64,000 bases of DNA from Streptacidiphilus sp. PB12-B1b (GCF_014084125.1 NZ_CP048405.1:4030001-4094000), one strand, 5' to 3'. Positions 51,839 to 61,496 are shown, counted from the first letter of the stretch. Notes: a model not told the origin generated them from the sequence alone. Program-made: numbers and translations.

Positions 51839-52930
51839 TCACCCGCGCTGGGCGGTGATCAGGTCCACGACGGACTCCAGGCCGTCCTTGACGAAGGCCC
51901 GGCGCTGGCGCTGCGCGCCGTTGCCCTGGCTGAGGAGTCGCTCCACACCGGCGGTGACCAGGTCCAGGTCACCGGCCTCCCGCAGAGCCGGGGAGATGTG
52001 TGTCATCAGTGCACCGGTCACCTCCCGCGCGGTGTCCGGGCGCCAGGTGTGCGGGTTGATCAGGTTCTCGTCCAGGCCGTGGCGGGCTGCCTGCCAGGTG
52101 GCTGCGGCCACCAGTTCGCTGGGAGCGTCGGGCAGCCGAGCGGATCGGCGATGGTCGTCCAGTGCGCGGGCGACCAGGGCGCGGACGACACCGGCCAGCG
52201 TGACGGCGTCCTGGATGTCCAGCTGGACGTCGAGGGCGCGGATCTCGATGGTGGGGTAACGCTCGGACAGCCGCGCCTGCCAGTAGAGTTGGCCCCGGTC
52301 CATGACCGCTCCCGCGTCGAGCAGCGCCCCGGTACGGGCCTGGTAGTCCGCCGCGTCGGCGAACACCGGGGGCGGGCCGCTGACCGGCCAGCGGTCGAAG
52401 ACCAGGGTGCGCCAGCTGGCGAACCCGGTGTCCCCGCCGTCCCACAGCGGGGAGTTCGCCCCCAGGGCCACCAGCACGGGCAGCCAGGGACGGACCCGGT
52501 TCAGCGCCCCGACACCGTTGTCCCGGTCGGGGATGGCGACGTGCACGTGCATGCCGTTGATCAGCTGCTCGTCCACCAGCTGCGGCGCGTCCTCGGACAT
52601 CGCCTGATAGCGCTCCTTGGCCGTGACCGGGACCGGGTCCGATGCGCGGGCCGGGGCCGCTCCACAGGCCGCCACCCGGCAGCCCGCATTGGCCGCCGCG
52701 GCGGCCACCGCCCCGCGCAGACGCACGAGGTTCTCACCGACCTCCTCCAGGCTCTCGCAGACCGGCGTACCCACCTCGACCTGCGCCTGAAGCAGCTCCG
52801 GCTCCACCTCGTCCTCGGCCACCGACTTCAGCCGGTCAGCAGCGGCCCGCACCTGCGCGCTCCGAGGGACCGGCAGCCCCCGGTCCCGATCCAGCAGCAG
52901 ATACTCTTCTTCGACACCGATGGTGAGCAT
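51839..52930 (-). CDS. ybdK: YbdK-type carboxylate-amine ligase (GCS2 family)
   Basis: 363 residues from the ATG at 52930 (the frame is open 13 codons further). It belongs to the glutamate-cysteine ligase 2 family: TIGVEEEYLLLD at the start with the metal-binding EEE, QLINGMHVHVAIPD (about 137-150), SLWDGGDTGFASWR, and PTIEIRALD near 252. E. coli YbdK has weak glutamate-cysteine ligase activity. In actinomycetes, which use mycothiol, these enzymes have other or unknown amine acceptors. It is the first gene of a two-gene unit with the M20 hydrolase. Confidence 0.92.
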   Translation of the reverse strand: MLTIGVEEEYLLLDRDRGLPVPRSAQVRAAADRLKSVAEDEVEPELLQAQVEVGTPVCESLEEVGENLVRLRGAVAAAAANAGCRVAACGAAPARASDPVPVTAKERYQAMSEDAPQLVDEQLINGMHVHVAIPDRDNGVGALNRVRPWLPVLVALGANSPLWDGGDTGFASWRTLVFDRWPVSGPPPVFADAADYQARTGALLDAGAVMDRGQLYWQARLSERYPTIEIRALDVQLDIQDAVTLAGVVRALVARALDDHRRSARLPDAPSELVAAATWQAARHGLDENLINPHTWRPDTAREVTGALMTHISPALREAGDLDLVTAGVERLLSQGNGAQRQRRAFVKDGLESVVDLITAQRG

Positions 52931-53087
52931 GGGCGTCGCGTACCCCGTGCTGCCCCGGCCATGCTCCACCGGAGCCCCGCAGCCCCGCAGCGGGCGCGGC
53001 CGATGCCGCCGCGGAACCGCCGGGGAGCAGGCACCGACTCAGGACCGCAGGAATTCCGGCAGCACGCGGTTCCCTTCCGCGCTGTGG

Positions 53088-54248
53088 TCAGGATCGGGTG
53101 GCCGTCTTCTGGCCGGGCCGCAGCAGGACCTTGGTCCAGCCCTCGTCGCGCTTGTCGAAGTGCCGGTAGGCATCTGGTGCCTCATCCAGGCTGAGCTCGT
53201 GCGAGACCAGGAAGGACGGGTTCGCCCGGCCGGTGATGATCAGGTCGCGCAGCTGGCGGTTGTAGCGCAGGACCGGGGCCTGGCCGGTGCCCATGTGCTG
53301 GCCCTTGGTGAAGAAGGTGCCGTAGTCGAAGCCGATCCGGCCCTCCTTGGCACCCTCGGTGGCGGCTTCCGGGTCCTCGGGCACGTACACCCCTACGACG
53401 CCGATGCCCCCGGTGGTACGCACGGCCTTGACGAGGTTGTCCAGGACCAGCTCGGGGTGTTCCTGCCCGGTGTGGTCGTGGGCCTGGTAGCCCACCGCCT
53501 CCACGCCGCAGTCCGCTCCCCGGCCGTCGGTGGCGTCCAGGATCTGCTCGACCGGGTCGGCGTCGGTGAAGTCCACGGGGGTCGCCCCGATGGAGGCGGC
53601 CAGCGCCAGGCGGTCGGCCTGCTGGTCGACGACGAAGACGTGAGCGGCTCCCCGGATCATGGCGCTGTGGGCGGCCATGAGGCCCACCGGACCGGCCCCG
53701 AACACCACGACACGGTCGCCGGGGCGCTGACCTGCCAGTTCCGTGCCGTGCCAGCCGGTGGGGAAGATGTCCGAGAGCATCGTGAAGTCGTTCTCGTGCT
53801 CCGTGCCCGCGGGCAGGCGCAGCAGGTTGACGTCGGCGTACGGGACGCGCAGGAACTCGGCCTGGCCGCCGTTGTACGGTCCCATGTTGGCGTAGCCGTA
53901 AGCGGCGCCGTCGACGCCCTCGGTGGGGTTGACCCGGGTGCAGAACGCGGTCCAGCCCTGCCGGCAGTTGCGACAGGTCCCGCAGGCGATGTTGAACGGC
54001 ACCGAGACCCGGTCGCCGACCTTGATCCGGGTCACCCCGGGGCCGACCTCCTCGACGATGCCCATGTTCTCGTGGCCCAGGACCTTGCCTGCTTCGACTG
54101 CGGTACGGCCCTCGTACATGTGCAGGTCCGAACCGCAGATGTTGGTGGTGGTGATGCGCACGAGCGCGTCGTTCGGCGCCTCGATCCGGGCGTCGGGGAC
54201 GTCCTGCACGGAGACGTCGAAGGGTCCGTTGTAGACCAGGGCTTTCAT
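53088..54248 (-). CDS. Zinc alcohol dehydrogenase, formaldehyde dehydrogenase type
   Basis: 386 residues from an ATG behind GAAGGA. Catalytic zinc ligands are Cys38 (ICGSDLH) and His59/Glu60 (GHENMG). The structural zinc site has four Cys in CGTCRNCRQGWTAFC (about 90-104). The NAD site is GAGPVGL (about 180). The long insert after the structural site (DGAAYGYANMGPYNGGQAEF) is typical of glutathione-independent formaldehyde dehydrogenases and their actinomycete relatives. It oxidises formaldehyde or other small alcohols and aldehydes; the exact substrate is uncertain. It stands alone, with a 352-bp gap to the next gene. Confidence 0.93.
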   Translation of the reverse strand: MKALVYNGPFDVSVQDVPDARIEAPNDALVRITTTNICGSDLHMYEGRTAVEAGKVLGHENMGIVEEVGPGVTRIKVGDRVSVPFNIACGTCRNCRQGWTAFCTRVNPTEGVDGAAYGYANMGPYNGGQAEFLRVPYADVNLLRLPAGTEHENDFTMLSDIFPTGWHGTELAGQRPGDRVVVFGAGPVGLMAAHSAMIRGAAHVFVVDQQADRLALAASIGATPVDFTDADPVEQILDATDGRGADCGVEAVGYQAHDHTGQEHPELVLDNLVKAVRTTGGIGVVGVYVPEDPEAATEGAKEGRIGFDYGTFFTKGQHMGTGQAPVLRYNRQLRDLIITGRANPSFLVSHELSLDEAPDAYRHFDKRDEGWTKVLLRPGQKTATRS

Positions 54249-54600
54249 GTCATCAGTCCTTCGGGTAGAGGTGGGGTGTCGGTGGGCGTCAACCGGCCGG
54301 TTACGGGTCGCTGCGCAGGGCCCGGTCCGAGCGGGAAGCGCCGACTGCGAGGTCTTGGTCGAGGAGGACGCCCAGCCTGGGCACGGACCGAGGGTGCAGA
54401 CCGACGCCAATGCCCGCAAATGTGTCGTTTCCACGGGTACGCGTAACCCGTGTGCCCCGGATGACACCTCACGGCGCGCACGCGTACGCCCTTGTCCGGT
54501 GCCCGGTGCCCGGTGTCCGCTGCCCGACTTCGGGCAGGTGCTGGGGAAGCCAGGGCCGTCCGGCCGCCGGCTGCGATGAGGGAAGAAGAGGGGTCCGAAC
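54249..54600. other. Intergenic region between the dehydrogenase and a PRC-barrel gene
   Basis: This 352-bp divergent promoter region contains no convincing gene. It holds three adjacent CGGTG(C/T)CC-type units near 54498-54520, and a dyad around 54433-54450 (CCACGGGTACGCG with CGTAACCCGTG). A purine-rich ribosome site (GGGAAGAAGAGGGG) precedes the ATG at 54601. Confidence 0.5.
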
Positions 54601-55287
54601 ATGGACGCGATTTATGCAATCGGCAGCGTGGTCAGCTGCAGCAACGGCGACTGCGGGCGTCTGGAGCGCGTGGTGATCGATCCGGTGGCACGCGCGGTCA
54701 CGCACCTGGTGGTCCAGCCCGATGACGGCGCCCCGCTCCTGGTGCCGCTGGACCTCGTCGAGGACACGGAGGAGGGCCCGGACCTCGTGGTGCGCCTGCG
54801 TTGCAGCACCGACGACTTCCACCACCTGGAGCCGGCCGAGGAGAGCCACTTCGTCCCCGCGCCCGAGGACACCTCGGGCTACCGGGCCGACCAGACGATG
54901 GCCTGGCCCCACTACAGCCTGGGCGTGGGAACGGCGGGCGTGGGCTCGCCGGGCGTGGTCCCCGTCGCCATGCCCCCGCAACCCGCACAGGCTGCGACCA
55001 AGGCCACGACAGAGGAACGTGTCCCCACCGGCGAGGTACAGATCCGCCGCGGCCAGCGGGCCCAAGCCGACGACGGCGAGATCGGGCACATACAGGGCCT
55101 GGTGATCGATCCCCAGGACCACCACGTCACCCACGTACTCCTGCAGGAAGGCCACCTCTGGGGCAAGCGGACCGTGGCCATCCCGATCGCCGCGGTGACC
55201 CGCGTGGGCGACGGCGTCAGGGTCCAGCTGACCAAGAAGGAACTGAGCGACCTTCCCACCGTCGAACCCGCCGACTTCCACGCCTGA
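54601..55287 (+). CDS. Double PRC-barrel protein
   Basis: 228 residues with two PRC-barrel-like halves: residues about 5-70 (VVSCSNGDCGRLERVVIDP, THLVVQP, LLVPLDLVE) and about 140-215 (AQADDGEIGHIQGLVIDPQ, THVLLQEGHLWGKRTVAIPI). A Pro/Ala linker with YRADQTMAWPHY joins them. Such proteins occur in Streptomyces as general-stress proteins of unknown function, probably binding RNA or protein. It is followed by a 13-bp hairpin. Confidence 0.82.
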   Translation: MDAIYAIGSVVSCSNGDCGRLERVVIDPVARAVTHLVVQPDDGAPLLVPLDLVEDTEEGPDLVVRLRCSTDDFHHLEPAEESHFVPAPEDTSGYRADQTMAWPHYSLGVGTAGVGSPGVVPVAMPPQPAQAATKATTEERVPTGEVQIRRGQRAQADDGEIGHIQGLVIDPQDHHVTHVLLQEGHLWGKRTVAIPIAAVTRVGDGVRVQLTKKELSDLPTVEPADFHA

Positions 55288-55416
55288 CCGCGAGCGCCCA
55301 CCCCCGGTACCACCCGCGCGGCGGGAACGCCTGCCGTGCCCACTGTCGCGCATCGCACACCCGAGCACCGGACAGTTCGCCGTCGATGCGCCTGTACGCA
55401 GCCCACGGTCGCCACA

Positions 55417-55461
55417 GGCCGCACCTCCCAGCTGGGCCCTCACCAGTCGGGAGGTGCGGCC
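55417..55461 (+). terminator. Hairpin downstream of the double PRC-barrel gene
   Basis: A perfect 13-bp stem (55417-55429 with 55449-55461, arms GGCCGCACCTCCC and its complement) with a 19-nt loop lies 130 bp past the stop. There is no strong T-run, only CTCTCGCTCC after it. Confidence 0.55.
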
Positions 55462-55993
55462 TCTCGCTCCTTGGTCCCGCCGATCGGCGAGTCGGCCGTA
55501 TGCCATCGGATTCAACCCGGCAAAACCCGGCGCGGGCCCGTGGGACGGGTGCAAATGTTTCCGGGACATGTCGTCCTGTGTTTTTGCGTAACGGCCCCTG
55601 CAAGCACCGTCATTGTCGGCCCATCATTGCAGATCAGTCGGCTTTGTCCGGCCGAATCCCGGGCAGATCCTGCCACGCTCCCGGGGGATCCGGGCCCGGC
55701 GTCTCTGAGCCCGGAATATATTGGTGTCAGATCTGTTCGTCCACGTTCGTCTTCATCGCTTCTTACCCATCTTCTCCTGTTCACCTCCTGTCCACCACTG
55801 GTATGGTCATGTCCACTTCAACTCCGTAGGTCTCTCCCGGTCGTACGGTTGGCGCGACGCCGCGCTCACCGGCCCCGTTCCTCTCGCGGACGAGGCGCAT
55901 GACCGGCTTGCCCACCTCGCTGCCGCTGTCCGGCGCGCGGTCGGCAAGGCGCCAGCACAGTCAGCGCCCATCTGACGACGACGAGGTGTGACT
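55462..55993. other. Long leader region before the surface-glycan operon
   Basis: 532 bp with lower GC than the flanks and no gene I can support. An open frame at 55721-55975 with a TTG/GTG start exists but lacks a ribosome site and any family match. The last bases carry GAGG (55984-55987) for the ATG at 55994. The promoter of the operon must lie here; no clear -35/-10 pair was found. Confidence 0.5.
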
Positions 55994-58495
55994 ATGAGTT
56001 CCGTCCTGCCCGAAAACCGGGAGCCTCTCGAACAGGACCTGGCCGATGCCCCTCTGCTCAATCCGCGAACAGCAGACACCGCCACGGGCTCCGAGCAACT
56101 GACGATCGTCCTGCCCACCCGCGAGGAACAGCTCACCATCGCCCCACTGCTGCACCGGCTCGGCGAGGTCTTCCGAGATCAACCGGTCGAGATCCTGATC
56201 GTCGACGACAGCGACACACCCGGCTGCCCGGAGGCAGCTCAGCAGGCCGCCGCCGGACTCGACCTCCCGGTGCGGCTGCTGCACCGCCCGGCCGACCGCC
56301 GGCGGGGCGGCCTGGCCACCGCCGTCCTCGAGGGATTCCGGCTGGCCCGCGGCGAGTGGGTGCTGGTGATGGACGCCGACCTGCAGCACTCCCCGGAGGC
56401 CGCGGCCGGACTGGCCGCCGCTGCCCTCGGCCACGACTACGACCTCCTGGTCGGCACCCGGTACGCGGGCGGCGGCTCAGCGGGCGACGGCCTCGACGGG
56501 CCGGTACGCGTCCTGGCCTCGCGCAGCGCCACCCGGCTGTGCCGACTGCTGTTCCCCAAGCGCCTGGCCACCGTCACCGACCCGCTCTCCGGGCTGTTCG
56601 CGGTACGCCGGGCGGCCCTCGACCTCCAGCGGCTCAAGCCGACCGGCTTCAAGGTATTGCTGGAGATCCTGGTGCGCCATCCCGAACTGCGGGTGGCCGA
56701 GGCCAGCTACCGCTTCGAGCCGCGCGCGGCCGGCGGCTCCAAAGCCGGCCTGGGCACCGTGGTCCACTATCTCCGGCATCTGACCCGGCTGCGCCTGTCC
56801 CGGCTCAGCGGCCAGATCCGCCAAGGCGGAACGCTCGCCTCGTCCTGGTTACGGATGGCGGGCTTCGCCGCGGTCGGCGCCACCGGCATCGTCGCCAACA
56901 ACCTCGCGTTATGGCTGTTCGTCCACTCCCTGGGCACCCCCAGCCTGGTCGGCGCCGCCCTGGCCACTCAGGTGTCCACCTCGTGGAACCTGCTGCTGCT
57001 GGAGGCGGCCGTCTACCGCGGCCAGGGCCAGGGCCGACTGCGCGGCCGGACGGCGCGCTTCTTCGTCCTCAACAATGTTCTGATGCTCGGACGGCTTCCA
57101 GTGCTGTGGCTTTTCCTGCACCTGGGCGCGGGCCTGCTGACCGCCAACACGGTCACGCTCGCCCTGCTGTTCCTGCTGCGCTTCCTGGTCAGCGACCGGG
57201 TGATCTACGGCCTGGGTGGCGAAGGCGGCCGTACCCCCGTGCGGCTGCTCGTGGACCTGGCCTCCACGAGCACCACGGACGGATCCGCGACCTCCCGCAA
57301 ACGCTCGCGCCATCTGCCGTACCGCTACGACATCGCCGGCGTGGTCCGTATCGGCTCCCAGATCATGCTGCCCGAACTGGAGTTCTTCCGGGCCCAGTGG
57401 ACCGGTGAGGGTGAGCTGGACATCGCGGTCCGGGTCGGCAGCATCGGCCCGCGCGGACCACGGAACCGGGCCAAGCTCACCGAGCGGGCCGAGAGCGCCA
57501 CGGGCACAGCCCCCGGCTCGCGTGTGCTGGACTACGAGGAGCACTTCGGCCGGCTCGGCGCCAACTTCCGGATCACCCTCGGAGACCGGGTGGACATCGA
57601 GGTCGGCCCGCTGCTCGCGCGCTCCCCGCACGTGGTCTACACCAACATCGTCGAGGCGCTGCTACGTTTCGTCATGGTCTCCCGCGATCGGATGCTGTTG
57701 CACTCGGCCTGTGTGGAACTCGACGGACACGGCGTGATGCTCTCCGCCCTCACCGACACCGGGAAGACCGGAACCGTGCTGCGGCTGCTGCGCGAACACG
57801 GCGGACGCTTCCTGTCCGATGACATGACCGTCATCGACGCGCAGGGCAACGCCTACTGCTTCCCCAAGCCGCTGACCATCAGCGCCCACACGCTGCGCGC
57901 GGTGCAGGCCGAGGACCTGACCCGGCGCGAGTGGCGCAGGCTGCACCTGCAGAGCCGGCTGCATTCGAAGTCGGGACGCTCCTTCGCGGTCGCGCTCAGC
58001 CGCTTCAACCTCCCGATCATCGGCATCAACGCGATCGTCCAGCGCCTGGTTCCGCCGCCCAAGTACACCGCGGACCGGTTGGTGGCCTGCGACTTCGGCG
58101 CCGGTGTCCGGGTCAGGGACCTGTTTGTCATCGAGCGCGGCGCGCCGCGCACGGCCCCGCTGGACCCCGCGGAGACAGCCGACCGGCTGATCACCAATAC
58201 CGACGATGCCTACGGGTTCCCGCCCTTCAACAACCTCGCCCCGAGCATCACCGTCGGCGGGCTGGAGTATCCGCAGCTGCGCGAGCGGGAACGGGAGATC
58301 CTCGAATCGTTCCTGCGCCACAGTCGGGCGCGGGTGCTGGCTTCTGACACCTTCGGATGGGCCGAGGAGATCGCCGCCCTCGTCCTCGGCGGGGAGACCA
58401 GGCTCGACCCGCTCGAGTCGGCGCGCGGCACGGTGCCGGCCGGCGAAGCCTGGCCCCGGTGGGCAGCGGCGATGGCGGATCGGCAGACCGCGTGA
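55994..58495 (+). CDS. Fusion of GT2 glycosyltransferase, GtrA membrane domain and HprK-like domain
   Basis: 833 residues in three parts. First (about 35-270) is a dolichol-phosphate-mannose-synthase-like GT2 domain with VDDSDTPG and MDADLQHSPE, which would move a sugar from a nucleotide to a polyprenyl phosphate. Second (about 283-400) is a GtrA-like four-helix membrane domain, known for flipping lipid-linked sugars. Third (about 430-833) resembles HPr-kinase/PEP-carboxykinase-like domains: LTDTGKTGT (GKT at 590-592) as P-loop and FLSDDMTVID (about 605) as the DD motif, followed by YCFPKPLTIS. The first Gly of the P-loop is Ala. Two TTA codons (56849, 56909; Leu286 and Leu306) predict bldA dependence. 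It opens a five-gene operon; the next gene overlaps as GTGA. Confidence 0.88.
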   Translation: MSSVLPENREPLEQDLADAPLLNPRTADTATGSEQLTIVLPTREEQLTIAPLLHRLGEVFRDQPVEILIVDDSDTPGCPEAAQQAAAGLDLPVRLLHRPADRRRGGLATAVLEGFRLARGEWVLVMDADLQHSPEAAAGLAAAALGHDYDLLVGTRYAGGGSAGDGLDGPVRVLASRSATRLCRLLFPKRLATVTDPLSGLFAVRRAALDLQRLKPTGFKVLLEILVRHPELRVAEASYRFEPRAAGGSKAGLGTVVHYLRHLTRLRLSRLSGQIRQGGTLASSWLRMAGFAAVGATGIVANNLALWLFVHSLGTPSLVGAALATQVSTSWNLLLLEAAVYRGQGQGRLRGRTARFFVLNNVLMLGRLPVLWLFLHLGAGLLTANTVTLALLFLLRFLVSDRVIYGLGGEGGRTPVRLLVDLASTSTTDGSATSRKRSRHLPYRYDIAGVVRIGSQIMLPELEFFRAQWTGEGELDIAVRVGSIGPRGPRNRAKLTERAESATGTAPGSRVLDYEEHFGRLGANFRITLGDRVDIEVGPLLARSPHVVYTNIVEALLRFVMVSRDRMLLHSACVELDGHGVMLSALTDTGKTGTVLRLLREHGGRFLSDDMTVIDAQGNAYCFPKPLTISAHTLRAVQAEDLTRREWRRLHLQSRLHSKSGRSFAVALSRFNLPIIGINAIVQRLVPPPKYTADRLVACDFGAGVRVRDLFVIERGAPRTAPLDPAETADRLITNTDDAYGFPPFNNLAPSITVGGLEYPQLREREREILESFLRHSRARVLASDTFGWAEEIAALVLGGETRLDPLESARGTVPAGEAWPRWAAAMADRQTA

Positions 58496-60087
58496 CCCTG
58501 GAACTCGCTGCAACCGGGACCGCGCGGAAACCCCTTCCGCGGACGGCGGTCACGGTGGCCCGCTCGGCGGCAGGGCGAATCCTGCCGCCGAGCGCGGTGC
58601 TCGCGCTGGCCGCCTGGCTGCGCTTCCGTGACCTGACCTCGGTCGGCTTCAACAGCGACGAGGCCGTGTACACCGGCAGCGCCCAGGCACTGGCCGGACA
58701 CACCGGCCTGGAGTCGATGTTCCCGGTCTTCCGGGCGCACCCGATCCTGGTGCAGCTGGTCATCGCCCAGGCATTGCGGATCAGCGACAGCGACTGGTCC
58801 GCCCGGGCGGTGACCGCGGGCTTCGGCGTCGCGGCGGTAGGTCTGACCTACCTGCTCGGCCGACGGCTCTACGGCCCGGCGGGCTGCGCCGCCGCCGGAC
58901 TGCTCGCGGTGATGCCGTACCACGTGACGGTGAGCCGCGAAGTGCTGCTGGACGGGCCGATGACCTGCTTCGGGGTGCTCTGCCTCTACTGCCTGGCGCG
59001 GGCCACCGCGGACGCGCCGCGGCGCTGGGCCATGGCGGCGGGCGCCGCCCTCGGCCTGGCAGCCCTGTGCAAGGAGACCTCGGCCGTGTGGGTGGGCAGT
59101 GTGTTCGTCTTCGGGGCGATGGGGTCGGCGGGCCGGCTCAAGGCACGACATCTGCTGCCCGGGCTCGCGGTGTTCACGGGCGTCTTCGTCGCCTACCCGT
59201 TGGCGGTGCGGATGGCGGGAGCGTCCGGCACCAGTCAGAACTTCCTGCTCTGGCAGTTGCTGCGCCGTGCCAACCACCCGCTCTGGTTCTATTTCACCGC
59301 GCTTCCCGGGTCCGTCGGCGTGGCCGTGCTGGTGCTGGCACTGCTCGGCCTGGTGATCCGCAGACGTCTCCTGGGCTGGCGCGAACGCCTGCTGCTGGCG
59401 TGGATCGCAGTCCCCGTGGTGTTCTTCACGCTCTGGCCGGTCAAGGGCTACCAGTACCTGCTCCCCACGGCCCCGGCCCTCGCGGTACTGGCCGCGATCC
59501 CGGTCGCCGCGCTCTGGGACGCACGGGAGTGGCCCCGGACGCGGCGCGGGCCGGCCGCGCCGAACCCGGCGCTGCGCCGTGCGGCCCGCTGCGCAGCGCC
59601 GGCCTTGGCGCTGGCGGCGATGGCGACCCTGCTGGTACCGACCTGGCGACAGATCAATCCTTCGGACTCGACGGGCTTCCTCGCCGGGACCGGTGGCCTC
59701 CCAGGCGGGCGGGAGGCCGGCCGGTGGATCGCGGTGCACCTGCCGCGCGGCTCCCGACTCCTCGGCGGCGGACCATCGATTGCGAACGTCCTGGAGTACT
59801 ACAGCGACCGCGAGGTCGGGGCGCTGTCGGTGTCCAGTGATCCACGGGACCGCAACCCGGTGTACCGGCCCGTGCCCAATCCGGACCTCGCCGTGCGCCG
59901 AGGCGAGTACCAGTACCTCGTCTGGGATTCCTACACCGCGGCGCGCACCCCGTACTTCGCCTCCGAACTGGAGAAGCTGGTGAACAGATACCACGGGGTG
60001 GCCGTGTACACCGGAACGGTCATGGTGGCCACGAAGCTCGGTCCCGCCCCGGTCCCGGTCATCGTCGTCTACGAGGTGCATCCGTGA
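58492..60087 (+). CDS. ArnT/PMT-like polytopic glycosyltransferase (GT39/83 type)
   Basis: 531 residues from a GTG that overlaps the upstream TGA as GTGA. About ten membrane helices follow an extracytoplasmic-type catalytic Asp-Glu pair in FNSDEAVY (Asp56-Glu57), the hallmark of PMT/ArnT-type GT-C enzymes. Others are HPILVQL (about 80), CKETSAVWVG (about 190) and KGYQYLLPTAPALA near 320. The C-terminal 130 residues are an outside domain. It should use a polyprenyl-phosphate sugar made by the GT2 part of the upstream protein and attach it to a surface acceptor. The next gene overlaps as GTGA. Confidence 0.9.
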   Translation: MTLELAATGTARKPLPRTAVTVARSAAGRILPPSAVLALAAWLRFRDLTSVGFNSDEAVYTGSAQALAGHTGLESMFPVFRAHPILVQLVIAQALRISDSDWSARAVTAGFGVAAVGLTYLLGRRLYGPAGCAAAGLLAVMPYHVTVSREVLLDGPMTCFGVLCLYCLARATADAPRRWAMAAGAALGLAALCKETSAVWVGSVFVFGAMGSAGRLKARHLLPGLAVFTGVFVAYPLAVRMAGASGTSQNFLLWQLLRRANHPLWFYFTALPGSVGVAVLVLALLGLVIRRRLLGWRERLLLAWIAVPVVFFTLWPVKGYQYLLPTAPALAVLAAIPVAALWDAREWPRTRRGPAAPNPALRRAARCAAPALALAAMATLLVPTWRQINPSDSTGFLAGTGGLPGGREAGRWIAVHLPRGSRLLGGGPSIANVLEYYSDREVGALSVSSDPRDRNPVYRPVPNPDLAVRRGEYQYLVWDSYTAARTPYFASELEKLVNRYHGVAVYTGTVMVATKLGPAPVPVIVVYEVHP

Positions 60088-61496
60088 ACGGCATCCCGCG
60101 TCGGCTCGGCCGGTGGCGTCGCGCCGTCCTGGCCGTCGCCTGCGCGTCCTTGCTGGCCCTCGCGGCGCCGCCCGGACTGCTGCCGACGGCGGCAGCCGAC
60201 ACTGCGCCGACGACCACGCCGATCAAGCACTTCATCTACCTGATGCAGGGTCCGCGCAGTTTCGACGACTACTTCGGCACCTTTCCCGGGGCCGAGGGCT
60301 TCCCGGCCGGCGCATGCCAGAGCCAGGGCAAGGGCCGTCCCTGTGTCAGCCCGCACCCGCTGCACGGCCGGCCCACGGCGGGCCTGCCCGGCACCGACGC
60401 CGACCTGGTCTCCGCGCAGGTGGACAGCGGCAGGATGGACGGCTTCGTCAGCGCCTACACGCGCCAGGGCCGCGACGGCGCCGACGCCATGGGCTACTAC
60501 GACGCGGCCGACCTGCCGACCGACTGGGCGGCGGCCGAGCGGTACGTCCTCTTCGACCAGTTCCACTCGGACGCGCAGTACGGCACAGCCGCGAACCGCT
60601 GCTACTGGATTGCGGCCACCGACCCGGACGGCGACCGGATCCCGTCCGGCGGATACGGTGACCTGCAGAACATCTTCGACCGGCTCGACGCGGCGGGGGT
60701 GAGCTGGAAGTTCTACGTACAGAGCTACCGCACGAAGACCTCCTCCATCGGCGCGGGCAGCGGCACCGACGACCAGGCGGCCCGGGTGCCCCTGCTGGAC
60801 TACCACCGCTTCCTGGACGACCCGGCGCTGCGCGGGCACATCGGGGACCTGAGCCAGTACTACGCGGACCTCGCCGACGGCAGGCTGCCGGCCGTGGCGT
60901 ACGTGGCCAGCTCAGGATCGGACGAACGCTCCGCGCACTCGATCCGGGCCGGACAGCAGCTCATCCAGACCATGGTCGACCAACTGATGGTCAGCAGGTA
61001 CTGGAGCTCCTCGGCGTTCTTCTGGTCGTATGAGCAGGCAGGAGGTTGGTACGACCAGTACGCGCCGCCGAAGACCGCCGCCGGCACCCTCGGCCTGCGG
61101 GTTCCGGCGATCCTGGTGAGCCCCTACGCCCGCGTCGGCACGGTCGACTCGACGCCGTCCGCCCCGGAAAGCGCGCTGCGCTTCATCGAGCAGAACTGGG
61201 GGCTCGCCCCGCTCACCGCACGGGACGCCGACGCCGCCAGCCTCGCCGGCGCGTTCGACTTCGACGCCGGGCCACGGCAGGCAGACCTGTTGCCGGGCCC
61301 TGCGTCGGGTGTGCCCCCCTTGACCGCGGCCGCGGTGGACACCGGGCCGGCGATCACCCTCTACAGCCTGGTTGCGGCGCTGTGTGCAGTCCTGCTCGCC
61401 GCTGCGGCCTCGGCCGCCGGCCTTCGACGGCTGCGCCGTCGCGGCGCAGCGGCAGGGCTGAGCCACCCCCGGTCGGACTCCGGGGGACAGCCGTGA
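60084..61496 (+). CDS. Secreted, anchored phosphoesterase-fold protein with altered active site
   Basis: 470 residues: signal peptide (about 1-38), a phospholipase C / acid phosphatase (AcpA-like) domain (about 45-370) and a C-terminal membrane helix (about 432-452) with a basic tail. The family opens with IKHxIxLMQENRSFDxYFG; here it is IKHFIYLMQGPRSFDDYFG, so the metal-site Glu-Asn is Gly56-Pro57. The late DEGGGWYDH motif reads YEQAGGWYDQ. Only SDERSAH (279-285) stays near consensus. The fold is kept but hydrolysis is probably lost, so it may bind a phosphate polymer or lipid on the surface. It is coupled to both neighbours by GTGA overlaps. Confidence 0.88.
   Translation: MNGIPRRLGRWRRAVLAVACASLLALAAPPGLLPTAAADTAPTTTPIKHFIYLMQGPRSFDDYFGTFPGAEGFPAGACQSQGKGRPCVSPHPLHGRPTAGLPGTDADLVSAQVDSGRMDGFVSAYTRQGRDGADAMGYYDAADLPTDWAAAERYVLFDQFHSDAQYGTAANRCYWIAATDPDGDRIPSGGYGDLQNIFDRLDAAGVSWKFYVQSYRTKTSSIGAGSGTDDQAARVPLLDYHRFLDDPALRGHIGDLSQYYADLADGRLPAVAYVASSGSDERSAHSIRAGQQLIQTMVDQLMVSRYWSSSAFFWSYEQAGGWYDQYAPPKTAAGTLGLRVPAILVSPYARVGTVDSTPSAPESALRFIEQNWGLAPLTARDADAASLAGAFDFDAGPRQADLLPGPASGVPPLTAAAVDTGPAITLYSLVAALCAVLLAAAASAAGLRRLRRRGAAAGLSHPRSDSGGQP

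Noticed and set aside
55721-55975. 84-codon open frame before the glycan operon
   Set aside because: TTG/GTG start, no ribosome site, no recognisable family; kept only as a note in the intergenic entry.
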